A stretch of 64,000 nucleotides of DNA. Source: Siphonodentalium dalli (taxonomy: Eukaryota > Mollusca > Scaphopoda > Gadilida > Siphonodentaliidae). The notes beneath the pieces were generated by a model. That model saw nothing but the letters and a program-made list of their open reading frames with translations. It had not been told where the DNA came from and searched no databases. The stretch is from assembly GCA_032622095.1 (NCBI GenBank), contig CP136065.1, positions 207,370,151 to 207,434,150 of the forward strand. The letters are read 5' to 3'. The translations under genes and the position numbers were made by a program. Positions 1 to 10,172 of the stretch are shown piece after piece (the stretch's first letter is position 1; every line of letters begins with the position of its first letter).

Positions 1-593
1 CGACGGAAATTCGTGATAGACAAATAGATCTATCGACATTTAGTCGTGTGCGGTCTTTAAATGGTTGGCATAGCATTGGAATATTCCATTCTTTAACATC
101 GCATTATGGTCGTGATCGTTGAGGATGTGTCACTCAACCCACCATTATCAGTATCGAAATGTTCAGCAGTTAGATAACTGTCTGGAAATCGTCAGTTGGA
201 AATTTCAGAATGGTAAATAGGGTTTACAGTTTGATCATTATCTAGTGTGAAGCACAGTGTGTTATAACAATGCGTACAGGATGGTGATGGGTTACAGTAG
301 GGGTTGTAGTGCGAGTGGAATGTTCGCGTTCGATGGAGTAAGGTCGTTAACGGAGGTGAGAAGAAAGACAGTTTTCGGGTTTCGCGAGAGAGTAACTGAC
401 AGTGACAATACAATCGTCAAAGCAATATGCTATTTCAGTCTCATTACATCCTCAAAACTGATTCAACACTGGAATAGTCTTTTATATACATAATTTGTGT
501 TTTATTTTGATTTATTGTTGTATTTATTTATGATATTTCTATAGGCAATCCTGCCTGAATTAAATAATAATAATAATAATAATAATAATAGGG
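1..593 (+). pseudogene. LINE ORF2 C-terminus and 3' tail (5'-truncated)
   Basis: The frame from about 257 to 493 encodes a stretch with YNNAYR, a CSASGMF motif and a terminal HWNSLLYT. This is the pattern found just after the reverse transcriptase domain at the C-terminal end of CR1/Jockey-type non-LTR retrotransposon ORF2 proteins. It is followed by an AT-rich 3' UTR and an (AAT)n tail at about 563-590, the usual end of such elements. Upstream of 257 the frame is interrupted, so only the last part of ORF2 is readable. The element is truncated by the window edge or by incomplete reverse transcription. The family-level assignment is by motif memory; the LINE class is fairly secure. Confidence 0.6.
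563..590. repeat. (AAT)n microsatellite, LINE tail
   Basis: About eight AAT units directly follow a LINE 3' UTR and probably represent its 3' tail. Confidence 0.9.
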
Positions 594-705
594 TTCGTGC
601 CAAAAGTGAAATATTTCCTACTTTCAGCTGATTTCAGCCAAATTTTAGAACGAACTTTATCTCGGTTTGAAAAAAATGCCAAACATATAGAGGCGCGTTT
701 ATGAT
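594..705. other. unassigned spacer between LINE tail and MITE
   Basis: About 110 bp with no readable coding or repeat structure. Its right end supplies the TTATGAT flank of the MITE that follows. Confidence 0.5.
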
Positions 706-1154
706 CAAGTCTGAGTTTAGTGTGCCTGTCGTTTGCAATATGAGGCCACCAGAGGGTGAATTTAGTCACGCTATCCCGCATGGCGGGCTAGCATCACAAA
801 ATTCACCATCATTCTGCTTAGGCCTCATCTTCTCTGGAAAGTTTCTTTATTATCAATTTATATAGAAACTTATTCACATAGATTATATTTCTTTTTTAGT
901 TTAGTTTCTCTATATCCCTAAATTGGCACACGATACATGGCATAATCGAGATTACCAATAGGTGTACATCGCAATATTCACCATTTGGGAACTTCAATCT
1001 GAGTCTATGTCTCCCATAGCAGATGAGGCCATGCAGAATCAGGTTCCCAGAGAGTGAATTTAGTTATGCTAGCCAACTATAAGAGATAGCGTCACTAAAT
1101 TCACCATCTGGCGACCTCATTCTGCAAATGACACGCACACTAAACTCAGGCTTG
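706..1154. mobile_element. MITE copy 1 of a CAAGCCTGAG-ended family (hAT-like)
   Basis: A 449-bp non-coding element whose ends are inverted copies of each other: CAAGTCTGAG at the left and CTCAGGCTTG at the right. The complementarity extends through GTGTGCCTGTC and beyond. The flanks read TTTATGAT (698-705) and CTTATGAT (1155-1162), a 7/8 match suggesting an 8-bp target duplication as made by hAT transposases. A second copy lies at 30232-30690 and a truncated, oppositely oriented copy at 61663-61857. No transposase is encoded, so it is non-autonomous. Confidence 0.75.
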
Positions 1155-1181
1155 CTTATGATGTTCTGCCTTTTCTATGAT

Positions 1182-1597
1182 TGATTGATTGAGGGTTTAG
1201 TATCGTTTAGCCACTATGCCATATCACGAACAAGAACAGAATCAGGGATAAAAACGATTTCAGCGAAGCTAATGTGTGGATAAATAAGACAGTGGATCAG
1301 ATTAAAACAATGCAATGATGAGCTATGTATAAATAAAAGCAACCAAGAGGAATGTTTCCACTTGGAGTCAGGAATATAAATTCAAGAATTGACAAATGCG
1401 CAATCATACTATAAAACGTATAAAAGTAGTATAAAAATAGGTAATAAATAGCAACTAAAGAACACGAAATTACCAAGGATCCACATCGAAATATGTAAAG
1501 TAGCTTTTAAATTAAGATTTTGCAGTGATAAGGTATTTATAATATTCGATGAATCGCCCATGAACCTTTATCAATGCGTCAAGCTGATGGTCGGGTG
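1182..1597 (-). mobile_element. 3' end of the LINE interrupted by the Polinton
   Basis: Read on the minus strand, this segment carries AT-rich 3' UTR sequence and ends in TAAACCCTCAATCAATCAAT at about 1182-1200, a (CAAT)n-type tail typical of CR1-like LINEs in marine invertebrates. The ORF1 reading frame of the LINE portion at 17914-18165 continues across the duplicated CGGGTG into this segment and stops about six codons later. The two flanks were therefore contiguous before the Polinton arrived. I see no ORF2 between ORF1 and the tail, so the LINE was already deleted or was an ORF1-only derivative. Confidence 0.65.
1592..1597. repeat. Polinton target-site duplication, left copy (CGGGTG)
   Basis: CGGGTG immediately precedes the left inverted repeat and is repeated exactly at 17914-17919. 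Six bases is the duplication length characteristic of Polinton integrases. Confidence 0.95.
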
Positions 1598-2756
1598 AGA
1601 AGAATAGGGGGCTCGTTAGAGTCACATCTAAAAATAGAATCTTTGGGGTCTAAAATTGGTTGTACTAAAATATTCCTAAAATATCAAAAACCCAAAAAAA
1701 AAAAATTCAAAACTTCAAAAATTTATTTTGTTCCAAAAAATTTCAAAAACCCTAAAATTAATTTTTTCCACAAAAAAATTCCAAACTTCCAAATTATCAA
1801 AAAGAGAAAAAATTTCAAAACCCTCAAAATTATTTCTCTAAAAAAAAGTTTAAATAAAAAATTTATAACGAGTTTTTCGGTTTCTGATAATCTCGATATT
1901 AAAAAATATTGAATGTTAAATTATTTGCTCGTAATATCTTTCGTTATTTTTTTGTTCAAATATTTTTCATGAATTTATTAATCGATGTTTAGAAATAGCT
2001 TTATTGGACATTGTGACCAACGGTATGAATGCATACATTCCAGTGTTTAACGGACGCAGTTCATATAATTGTCATACCTGAAAATAGACACCATTACTTT
2101 TTACATAAATAATAAAGAGCGTTTATTCTTTACTTATCTCTATATGAAGTTATTGAGTATATGACAGGCGTGTATTTTCGTCAATTATTGGAAGTATTGA
2201 AATGTACTATGTTGAATTACTAACGGTCGAAAATGGTAAGGCGAAATTACAACCCTCCAGAATGAATTGTCATATTGAATGAATGATGATTTAATCTCAG
2301 CCATTTTTACATGGAACATGAGCGATGTACACTCAATCACACACGCCACATTGGTGTTAACAATGTGTCTTTCACACCTTTGCTTTACCAAATGAATTCT
2401 ATTATTTCCCCGGTCACAGCTATATGGTATTCAGAAAACAAATCGATTTAGAACAAAACGAGTTAGTATCAATTAAGGTTGATAAACTGTGTCATTCACG
2501 CGATAATTAGTTATCCATAAAACATGCATACATATTAAGTCAGGTCGTGAGACACTCAATTATACAAATTGCTTTGATCACATTGTTATAACAACATTAC
2601 GTAATAACCCCTTATCACTCCAGTCACACTTACGATCATTTTGTATGCCGAAAACTACAGGTAGCACCGATGATGTAACATTATATCACTGCTATTGTAC
2701 CAATGATAAATTCAGACATGTTCTATGTTTAGAAATAGATAATCTGCAGGTGTTCT
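1598..2756. repeat. Polinton left terminal inverted repeat
   Basis: About 1159 bp that pairs, with scattered mismatches and small indels, with the reverse complement of 16769-17913. Matching starts at the terminal AG and stops at GCAGGTGTTC (2747-2756). It contains an A-rich stretch (1685-1870) and a copy of the recurrent AATAAAGAGCGT motif at 2111. A 68-codon open frame (2185-2391, minus) has a near-identical counterpart in the right TIR. That conservation follows from TIR homology and does not show that the frame is a gene. Confidence 0.93.
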
Positions 2757-2920
2757 CAGCGGGGGGAACACAGGGTTACGTAATAATAACCAGTTAAACA
2801 ACTAATGTTGCCTCGTCCGTACAAAACCAATTATCGGCCTATTCATACATTACGTTCATATATATATAATCTTATATAATGTTACGTCATTCGTGCTTGC
2901 ATATGTTCGGGATTTTATGG

Positions 2921-2929
2921 TATAAAAAT
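2921..2929 (+). promoter_or_regulatory. TATA box for the DNA polymerase gene
   Basis: TATAAAAAT lies about 75 bp upstream of the polymerase start codon at 3001, in otherwise non-coding DNA between the left TIR and the gene. The position fits a host RNA polymerase II promoter with a short 5' UTR. Confidence 0.55.
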
Positions 2930-3000
2930 ATAGCTTACTAAGCTGTATTCCATATAGTGAATATACGCCGCTGTAATCACTACTCAGGACTTCTCGAAAA

Positions 3001-6000
3001 ATGGCTGAAGAAATAATGACACCTCTGACAGTGGATGAAATTTATGAAATAGAATGTATTCTGCAAGACATCGAAGAATACGACAAGGCTATCGTAGCTT
3101 ATCAACTGGATGAAGATATAATTGAAGCATCTACGCTTTGTTCAGGAGATGACCCATGGCCGAACCAAATCGGATACGGAGAAGATGATGCGTCTAAAAA
3201 TGATGTTAACAACTCACAACCCGGTACAGCTGGACCATCAGGATTACAAAACCGAGAAGACGAAGAAGGAGCTGTAAAATCAGACAATCAAACAGCCGGC
3301 AGTTCTGATATTCAAATAACTGGATATAGCATTCGCAAAAGGAGTGAACGAATCTTCGGAAACAATTTGGCAACACAGAGAACATATGAGATCAAATTAG
3401 ATGAAATTTACAAAGAGAAAAAGTTAATCGACATATACAGGAATCTGCATTCAATGTTCGAGGACACTATTCAAAGAGCTCGTGGAAATTTGGCTGACAA
3501 TGATCTTGGCAGAGTTATCATTCACCATGAAAGTTTGGACAACCCTATAGTAGTTCCGTTACAAACGTTGCAAACGTTAAATGCTAACACTGTGATTGAC
3601 AGAATCGAACTCGTTTTGAACAGTAATCAAACACTGACTGTTAATCAAAGTTTCCACATAGATATAGGCACCATCGAGTTACCTAAAGGCGGAGCACGGA
3701 GGAGGATAACGGCTTTACATCATGAAAGTAACAATCTAAGAAATAAAACATCGATCGTTACGATTGAAAACACCGACAATATGTGTATGGCACGGGCTAT
3801 CGCCACATGTTGGTGTAAATTAAATATTTGCAGTCCTGATGAATGGCTGGAAATAACACAGAATAGAGGAACCAGAAATAATTTACAACTCATCATGGAA
3901 TACAGAAAAGTACCGAGAAGTTATTACAAAAATGTGACGGTCAAAAAACGCACGGAGCAAGGAAAATTAGCCAAAGCAATTAGTGTCATCGCAGGTGTAT
4001 CAACAGACAGACCGGCCAGTTTAGCAGATCTAAAAGCATTCGAGGAAACTCTGAATTTGACAATACTAGTCATCAGTGCTAGACTGGGTAATAAATTCAT
4101 TACCAGCGCGCCTACAGACGGTATAGAAAGACCCGTGATATATTTATATCTCACTGCTAATGAACATTTCCACGCTATACAATCCATAACGGGATTCTTT
4201 AGCGATGCATATTTCTGTGTGCATTGTTTAAAACATTATTCAACCAAAGGAAAGCATTATTGTGAACACACCTGTTTCGTGTGCAAAAGCGATAAATGTG
4301 GACAAAGTGAAAACAAAGAACATTGTTCAGATTGTAATATGACGTGTATGTCTCATCAATGTTTCGTGCGTCATAAAGCAAAACCTATTAATCAAGCTTC
4401 GGGAGAAACTACAGCGCCTTGTCAAAAATGGTGGAAATGCTTGGACTGTACAAAAGTCATGGAGAGACGGAAAAGACGTCCGAATCAACACGTGTGCGGA
4501 GAAACATTTTGTAGATCGTGTGACAAATACACAATGGGACCACACGAATGCTATGTGAGGGCCATACCTCCCGTTACTGATGATGAAAGAGCTAAATTCT
4601 GTTTCTTCGACTTCGAAACCATTCAACATGATATATTGGAATGTTCTGAAGGATATTCACCCTTACATACAAAGGATTGCCAGGACTGTAAAGAGGATCA
4701 TATATGCAAGAAATGTGCTAAGTGTCAGGTGAGTCTTAACCTAATTGTAATATATATATATGTAACACATTACAGTCGAAATCACGATAACGTAACGCTC
4801 TTTATTAAAGGCGCGCATAAGTAGAGACGCTCTTTCATTTTTTTTAAATTAGATTATCGCTGAACGCTCTTTTAGCTGTTACCTCGCGTGTTATATTACC
4901 ATATAACAATTACATACTTGAATTCGACCAAAGTTAAGGGGTCTCAATATTAAAATTCAACTGAGTCACAGATGTTAAACCGAGTAATTAACTTTTTAAA
5001 TTCTTGACACATTGAAAAAATGTGTAACATATTTTTTTGTGAAAAGAGATTTGTAATTGTTATATAGTGAACTAACGTAATATATAATTGTTTTAACTTT
5101 ATTGAACTTGATATCTGCGTGCTTGAATCGGTAATTATACAGGCTATATGTCGAATCATGATATACATTTTTAATATTGACACGTAGATTGGAACGAGTA
5201 ATTTTTTAGGATCAACCAACGAACAATAGTAATACGTCAACGCTCTTTATTAACGTTGAACCTATACCAAAACCTTTTTTTTTAATTTATTTTTTAAAAT
5301 AATTATTTAAACAAAGTGTAGACGTTTTATTTTGTTTTTTATTATCGATAAAGCTAGAGGTTAAAACGTTCAATTATTACTTTTCAGAACTGTTTAAAAA
5401 CATGGTGCGGAAAAGTCCAGCATACACCGAACTTCCTCGTCGCCCAAACAGCTTGCTACGAATGCATGCATGAATCGTTGGAAGTGAAACCGAACTGTAA
5501 AAATTGCGGACCTCTATGTGATGCGTGTATCGACAGTGATGACAAGAAGAAGAAAAAGAAGAGTGACCGAAATTTATGTTCGGATACATGCGGACTCCGA
5601 GAGGTTATATTTAGCGGTCCTGATACCGGTGAAAAGTTTGGAAAATGGTTATTCTCGGAACAACACAAAGGGTTCATAGCACTGGCTCACAACTTCAAGG
5701 GTTACGATGGATATTTTCTCATGGAATATCTCATTGATCAATCCTTGAGACCCAAAGTTATATATAATGGATCCAAATTGATGTACCTATACGTGGAAAA
5801 AGATCTTCATATAAAAGTACTGGACAGTCTCAGCTTTCTACCAATGAAGCTGGCACTGTTACCGAAAACTTTCGGTCTTGATGGCGAGAAAAAAGGATGG
5901 TTCCCGCACTTTTTCAATAAATCAGCCAACCAGAATTATGAAGGACCCTATCCGGATGCCAAATATTACGGCGCTGATTATATGAGTGTGGCTGAACGAA

Positions 6001-8216
6001 AAGACTTCACGAAATGGCACGCTACTCAAACAAATGCAGTTTTCATCTTCAAGAAAGAATTATCGGATTATTGTCGTAGTGATGTCAATATTTTGAGACA
6101 AGCTTGCATAAAATTCAGAACCCACATCATGAATGCGACTGGAAATATACAACCCGTAATTGACGAGTTTTCTGGCGATATGAAGTTCAAACTGGTCGGT
6201 GCGGTTGATCCATTCCAATACGTTACAATCGCATCGGTATGTATGGGTATATTCAGAACGAAATTCGTCGACGAGGAATGTAGAGTGCGTCTAAGTACTG
6301 AAGGGAAAACGTGGCTTCCTGCTAAATGTAAAGATGGAACCTTGTCTATTTTATACAAAGGTGAATGGGTTCAAGACACAAAACTTCAAGATGAACGCGG
6401 CGTCCAAATTCGTGAGAAAGAATTTCTCAAATCCCAGATAGCTCGAATCCCCAAGACATCGTATAAAGATCAATACAGCAAAAGTTCTATTCAATGGCTG
6501 GAATGGCTGATGTTCAAAGACAAAGTTCACATAACTCACGCATTGAACGGCCGTGAAAAGAAACTCGATGATGCAAAGTACAGATTGGATGGTTATTGCG
6601 AAGAATTAAACACGGCATTCGAATTTCACGGCTGTCAATTCCATGGATGTGAACTTTGTCTGAGTCACGACAGAGACATAGTCAAGAATCCGATAACCAA
6701 CCAGACACCTAATGAATTATACGGACTCACACAGAAAAAGAAGAAGTTTATAGAAAGTCGAGGCATGAAATATGTGTGCATTTGGGAACACGAGTTCGTC
6801 GCTGCTCGAAAGACTAATCCGGAGCTTCGTGACTTCATCGCTAGTTTAGACATTGTTGAGCGGCTAGAGCCTAGAGACAGTTTCTTCGGCGGCAGAACGA
6901 ATGCAACTAAATTACACTACAAAGCTGCCGTTGGTGAGAAAATACACTATTTTGATTTCACGTCGCTGTATCCAAGTGTGCTCAAATACTCTCGCTATCC
7001 GATTGGACACCCTAAAATCATTTTGGGCGATGACATTACCGAGCTTAAGGATTACTTCGGAATAGCGCAAGTCAAGATTTTACCACCTAATGGACTCTAT
7101 CACCCCGTATTACCGTATCGATCCGAAGGTAAACTGAAGTTTCCACTGTGCAGGACTTGTGCTGATAATGAAAATCAACGACCTTGCACGTGTACGTGCC
7201 AACAGAGAGCCATTACCGGCGTTTGGTGTATTCCTGAACTGGAGACAGCTGTCAAAGTGGGATACAAGATTCTCAAAATATATGAAATATACCACTGGAC
7301 CGAAACGTCAGACTATAGCCAACAAAATGGATTATTCACGGAATATATAAACACATTCCTAAAGTTCAAGCAGCAGGCTAGCGGTCCTCCGGATTGGATA
7401 AAATCTAACGAAGACATGGATAAATACATCACATCGTATAAAGACAACGAAGGTATATTACTGGACAGAGAAAGCATCGAAAAGAATCCAGGACTGAGGC
7501 AAATCAGCAAGCTCATGCTCAACTCATTTTGGGGGAAGTTAGGCCAAAACCAGAATTTCAAGCAGACCGAGTATTTCCATGAATCGGAACAAGACAATCT
7601 ATTCCAGCTGATTTCAAATCCAATGAAACAAATGGAAAATTTTCATGTCATAACTGATGACATGCTTCAAATGGAGTGGACCTATCGAAAAGACTGTGTG
7701 CCTTGTGGAGCAGCGAATAACATATATTTGGCCACATTCACGACGTGTCACGCTCGATTAATGCTATATGAAGTTATTCATTCCTTGGACAGAAGAGTAT
7801 TATATTACGACACGGATAGTTGTGTATTTAGCAGCACTGAGGATCAAATTAATCCCCCACTGGGCGACTATTTGGGCCAACTCACCAGCGAGCTAGATCC
7901 GGACGAATACATCGAAGAATTTGTTTCTGGAGGCCCCAAGAATTACGCTTATCGAACAAATAAAGCTAAAGAGACGTGTAAAGTTCGGGGGTTCTCTTTG
8001 AACTTTGAAAATTCACAGTTCATCAATTTCCAGACGATTAAAGAGCTGTTAGAATCTGGAAGCACAGTGCCCATCACCACAACCAATCCAAGGAAAATAT
8101 GCAGATCGAAAGGAAAAAGAAAGATATATAACAGATCTGAGGACAAACAGTACCGAGTTGTTTATACCAAACGCAGACGATTGGATAACATGGATACACT
8201 GCCATATGGATATTGA
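3001..8216 (+). CDS. polB: protein-primed family B DNA polymerase (two exons: 3001-4728 and 5388-8216)
   Basis: This replicates the element by protein priming. Exon 1 gives 576 codons and exon 2 adds 942, about 1518 residues in all. N-terminal half: an OTU-like motif DNMCMARAI (D259, C262) with a later NEHFHAI (H389/H391), then Cys/His zinc-finger clusters at about 400-530. The exonuclease motifs are FDFE (D537, E539), a HNFKGYD motif (D683) and YCRSD (D808). An EFHGCQFHGC nuclease-like motif lies at 988-997. The polymerase motifs are DFTSLYPS (D1099), KLMLNSFWGK (about 1284-1293) and YYDTDS (D1384, D1386). The protein ends in the family's typical PYGY. All catalytic residues are present, so the gene looks intact if the intron is removed. 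The spliced structure is inferred from splice signals and frame continuity; the family assignment is secure. Confidence 0.93.
4729..5387 (+). other. phase-0 intron in the polymerase gene
   Basis: The donor CAG/GTGAGT is at 4728/4729 and the acceptor TTACTTTTCAG ends at 5387. The polymerase frame is open up to the donor, degenerates in the 659-bp interval and resumes in frame directly after the acceptor with a Cys-rich segment. The interval is very AT-rich and holds two copies of the ACGCTCTTTATT motif (4795, 5240) plus weaker variants near 4829 and 4867. Confidence 0.8.
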
Positions 8217-8430
8217 ACGAGGTACGTAATATATATATAATTTAATCGTCTATATTTGATCAAGGTTGTAATGAGAGTGTAAATATTCGATCGATGGTAG
8301 TTATCGGATTATACTAAGACTCGTTCAAACACGTTCGATGTTGGATAACATCGAGCGTGTATGAACACGTATTACTATAAACGTATGGCCGTCATTGGTC
8401 AATTTATCCAAGGTGTCCATTTTTTCGATC
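8217..8430. other. intergenic region after the polymerase gene
   Basis: No coding sequence is visible. A short imperfect palindrome centred near 8345 (CGTTCGATGTTGGATAACATCGA...) precedes the TATA element at 8431. Confidence 0.5.
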
Positions 8431-8507
8431 TATAAAATGCTACCCGATCCAATTCACAATTACAAATTCGGTAGTCCTATACTGTGCGTGTGAAATATTC
8501 TATACAG
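8431..8507 (+). promoter_or_regulatory. probable promoter and non-coding first exon of the PC4/TBP unit
   Basis: TATAAAATG at 8431 is followed about 30 bp later by a likely initiation region near 8460. A good splice donor, ACAG/GTTAGT, lies at 8507/8508. The only good matching acceptor upstream of the PC4 start codon is TATTTTCCAG ending at 9531. The simplest reading is a TATA promoter, a short 5' UTR exon (about 8460-8507) and a 1.02-kb 5' UTR intron. This is inferred from sequence signals only. Confidence 0.5.
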
Positions 8508-8603
8508 GTTAGTTATGAATTATGATTTCTATCATTACATTTTTACCTCCAGTACAATCTCATTTTTGGTTTATACTTAAACCAAAAACAACTATTTTTT
8601 TTT

Positions 8604-9165
8604 TTATTTTCTCAACGAAGAGTCACCATAATTCCAGATTATTCCGAATGACCAGATTAATTCATTCTCTAATTCTGAAATATATTTCGATTTACTTGTA
8701 GAAATGTAATCCAAAATCACGCCGCTGTTAAGTATTTGTTCAATCGTGAACAGTGTACCCGGTTCACGGAGAATGATATATCCATGAATTATTGTCACTT
8801 CTTCAAAACTTCTCTGATTGAAAACCCAGTCTCGGTATTCTGCAAATCTCACAAAGTTATCTCCAATAAGTTCACGAATGTCATGTATTTTGTTTTTTAG
8901 GAACGCCTCTAAATACCCAGCGATTTGAATACATTTGATTCAATATATCTTGTAAGAAATCAGTTTCAAATTCAGACCTCTCAATCAAAGATTTCAATCG
9001 TTGTACAGGAAAATATCCTTCATCTATATTCTTCAGTATTATTTTAATTTCTCTTATAAACCAATTGTGTAGTAGTTGTTTTTTTATTTCTGGATTTATA
9101 GTTGACATTTCAATTAGCTGATTGTATATTTTCTCCAGTATTTCTGCGGGTAGTATTCTCTCCAT
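8604..9165 (-). pseudogene. small Polinton protein of unknown function, broken by a frameshift
   Basis: The minus-strand frame starts at ATG 9163-9165. It reads about 75 residues of charged, helix-like protein (MERILPAEILEKIY...), then the coding sense moves to a neighbouring frame near 8940 and continues about 110 residues to a stop at 8604. Both parts have protein-like composition and the second contains EYRDW, so one gene with a single frame break is more likely than two. Family is not recognised. It lies antisense inside the probable 5' UTR intron of the PC4/TBP unit and converges on the polymerase gene. The upstream frame stays open through a GC-rich minisatellite, but that is a composition effect and I do not count it as protein. 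Confidence 0.5.
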
Positions 9166-9207
9166 AATGAACTGACTCAATGACTCAATTTTCTTATTCT
9201 TATTGAG

Positions 9208-9434
9208 TATGCGGGCGAGGGGCGGGCCTCCCCCTCCCCCCAGGGCGACAGGGCGGGGGCGGGGCTCCCCTCCCCAGGGTGGGCGGGGGCGGGCGGGCGG
9301 GCCTCCCCCTCCCCAGGGCGGGCGGGCGGGCGGGCGGGCGGGCCTCCCCTCCCCAGGGCGGGCGGGCGGGCGGGGCGGGCGGGCCTCCCCCTCCCCAGGG
9401 CGGGCGGGGCGGGCGGGGGGCGGGCCTCCCCCCA
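9208..9434. repeat. GC-rich G-quadruplex-prone minisatellite
   Basis: About five degenerate units of 40-50 bp built from runs of GGGCGGGCGGGC and CCTCCCCCTCCCCAGGG. It is nearly pure G+C in an element that is otherwise AT-rich. The G-runs of three or four in close succession satisfy simple G-quadruplex rules on the plus strand. All frames are open across it, which explains several overlapping long open frames that are not genes. Confidence 0.9.
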
Positions 9435-9549
9435 CACCCAACATCCACCAAACGCATGAGCGGACTCCTTTCGGACTTTTGTATTCTCGATGTGTAACTG
9501 ATAAGTAATGTTTTGTTTTCTTATTTTCCAGGTTCAAAATAAAAAAACA

Positions 9550-10161
9550 ATGACTGATCAACCCGATGTTGAAGGAAACCAACGGACTGAAACCAACGAG
9601 AGGGCGTTCCATCCACAATGCTTGGCCCCGTTAGGAAATGACATTTTCCTATTTGACGGCCGATTCCAGGGAAATCTGTATATACACATACGAGAGTGCG
9701 GTGAAAGTTCTGCGGGCCATAAATTTCCGACAAAATCTGGAATAACATTAAATCTAAGGAGATTCAAAGAGTTGAAATCTTACTTAGCAGATATACATCA
9801 AGAAGTGGTCAGTTATCGTACCGGTGAAGACGATGTATTCATGAGACGTCATATCGGAGGGAATTTCTTCATTACGATAAAGAGCGGCATCCCGCGTGTT
9901 GACATTCGCAGGTATTGGCTGCCTGAACATTCAGATGATTTGTGTGCAACCAAATACGGAATATCTCTGACATTCGACCAATTTGAAGAACTAGTTGGAG
10001 CTATATTCGTCCTGTGTGCTAATATTCCTGAAATTGATCAGACTGTGCAGTGCTATTTGACCGACGATCACCAAAACCAGGAAGGATCTTTAAGATGTAT
10101 GGAATGCTGCCCCAACGGCGATAGAACGTGTTTGATTAACCGGATGCAGACATTGATCTAA
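9550..10161 (+). CDS. tandem PC4-like single-stranded DNA-binding / transcription coactivator protein
   Basis: A 203-residue protein containing two consecutive units with the layout of the PC4 (positive cofactor 4/p15) fold. Unit 1 is about residues 29-90: GNDIFLFDGRF, YIHIREC, then KSGITLNLRRFKELKSYL. Unit 2 is about 100-165: GGNFFITI, RVDIRRYW, then YGISLTFDQFEELVGAI. In cells PC4 binds melted DNA and supports RNA polymerase II initiation; PC4 folds also serve as viral ssDNA-binding proteins. The chosen start follows a splice-acceptor-like TATTTTCCAG at 9522-9531. A Cys-rich tail (CMECC) follows the second unit. The TBP-like gene starts 11 nt after its stop. The assignment rests on motif pattern, not a database search. 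Confidence 0.7.
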   Translation: MTDQPDVEGNQRTETNERAFHPQCLAPLGNDIFLFDGRFQGNLYIHIRECGESSAGHKFPTKSGITLNLRRFKELKSYLADIHQEVVSYRTGEDDVFMRRHIGGNFFITIKSGIPRVDIRRYWLPEHSDDLCATKYGISLTFDQFEELVGAIFVLCANIPEIDQTVQCYLTDDHQNQEGSLRCMECCPNGDRTCLINRMQTLI

Positions 10162-10172
10162 ACATTACTCCT

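Noticed and set aside
1574-1912. 112-codon Lys/Phe/Asn-rich open frame at the left Polinton end
   Set aside because: It is an A-rich stretch of the terminal inverted repeat and starts in the flanking LINE; its partner at the right end reads differently.
2185-2391. 68-codon frame conserved in both Polinton TIRs
   Set aside because: Conservation is expected because the TIRs are copies; no start context, promoter or family resemblance supports a gene.
9177-9508. Several overlapping long open frames on both strands rich in Pro, Arg, Gly and Ala
   Set aside because: All six frames are open because the DNA is a G+C-only minisatellite; composition explains them and none has domain sense.
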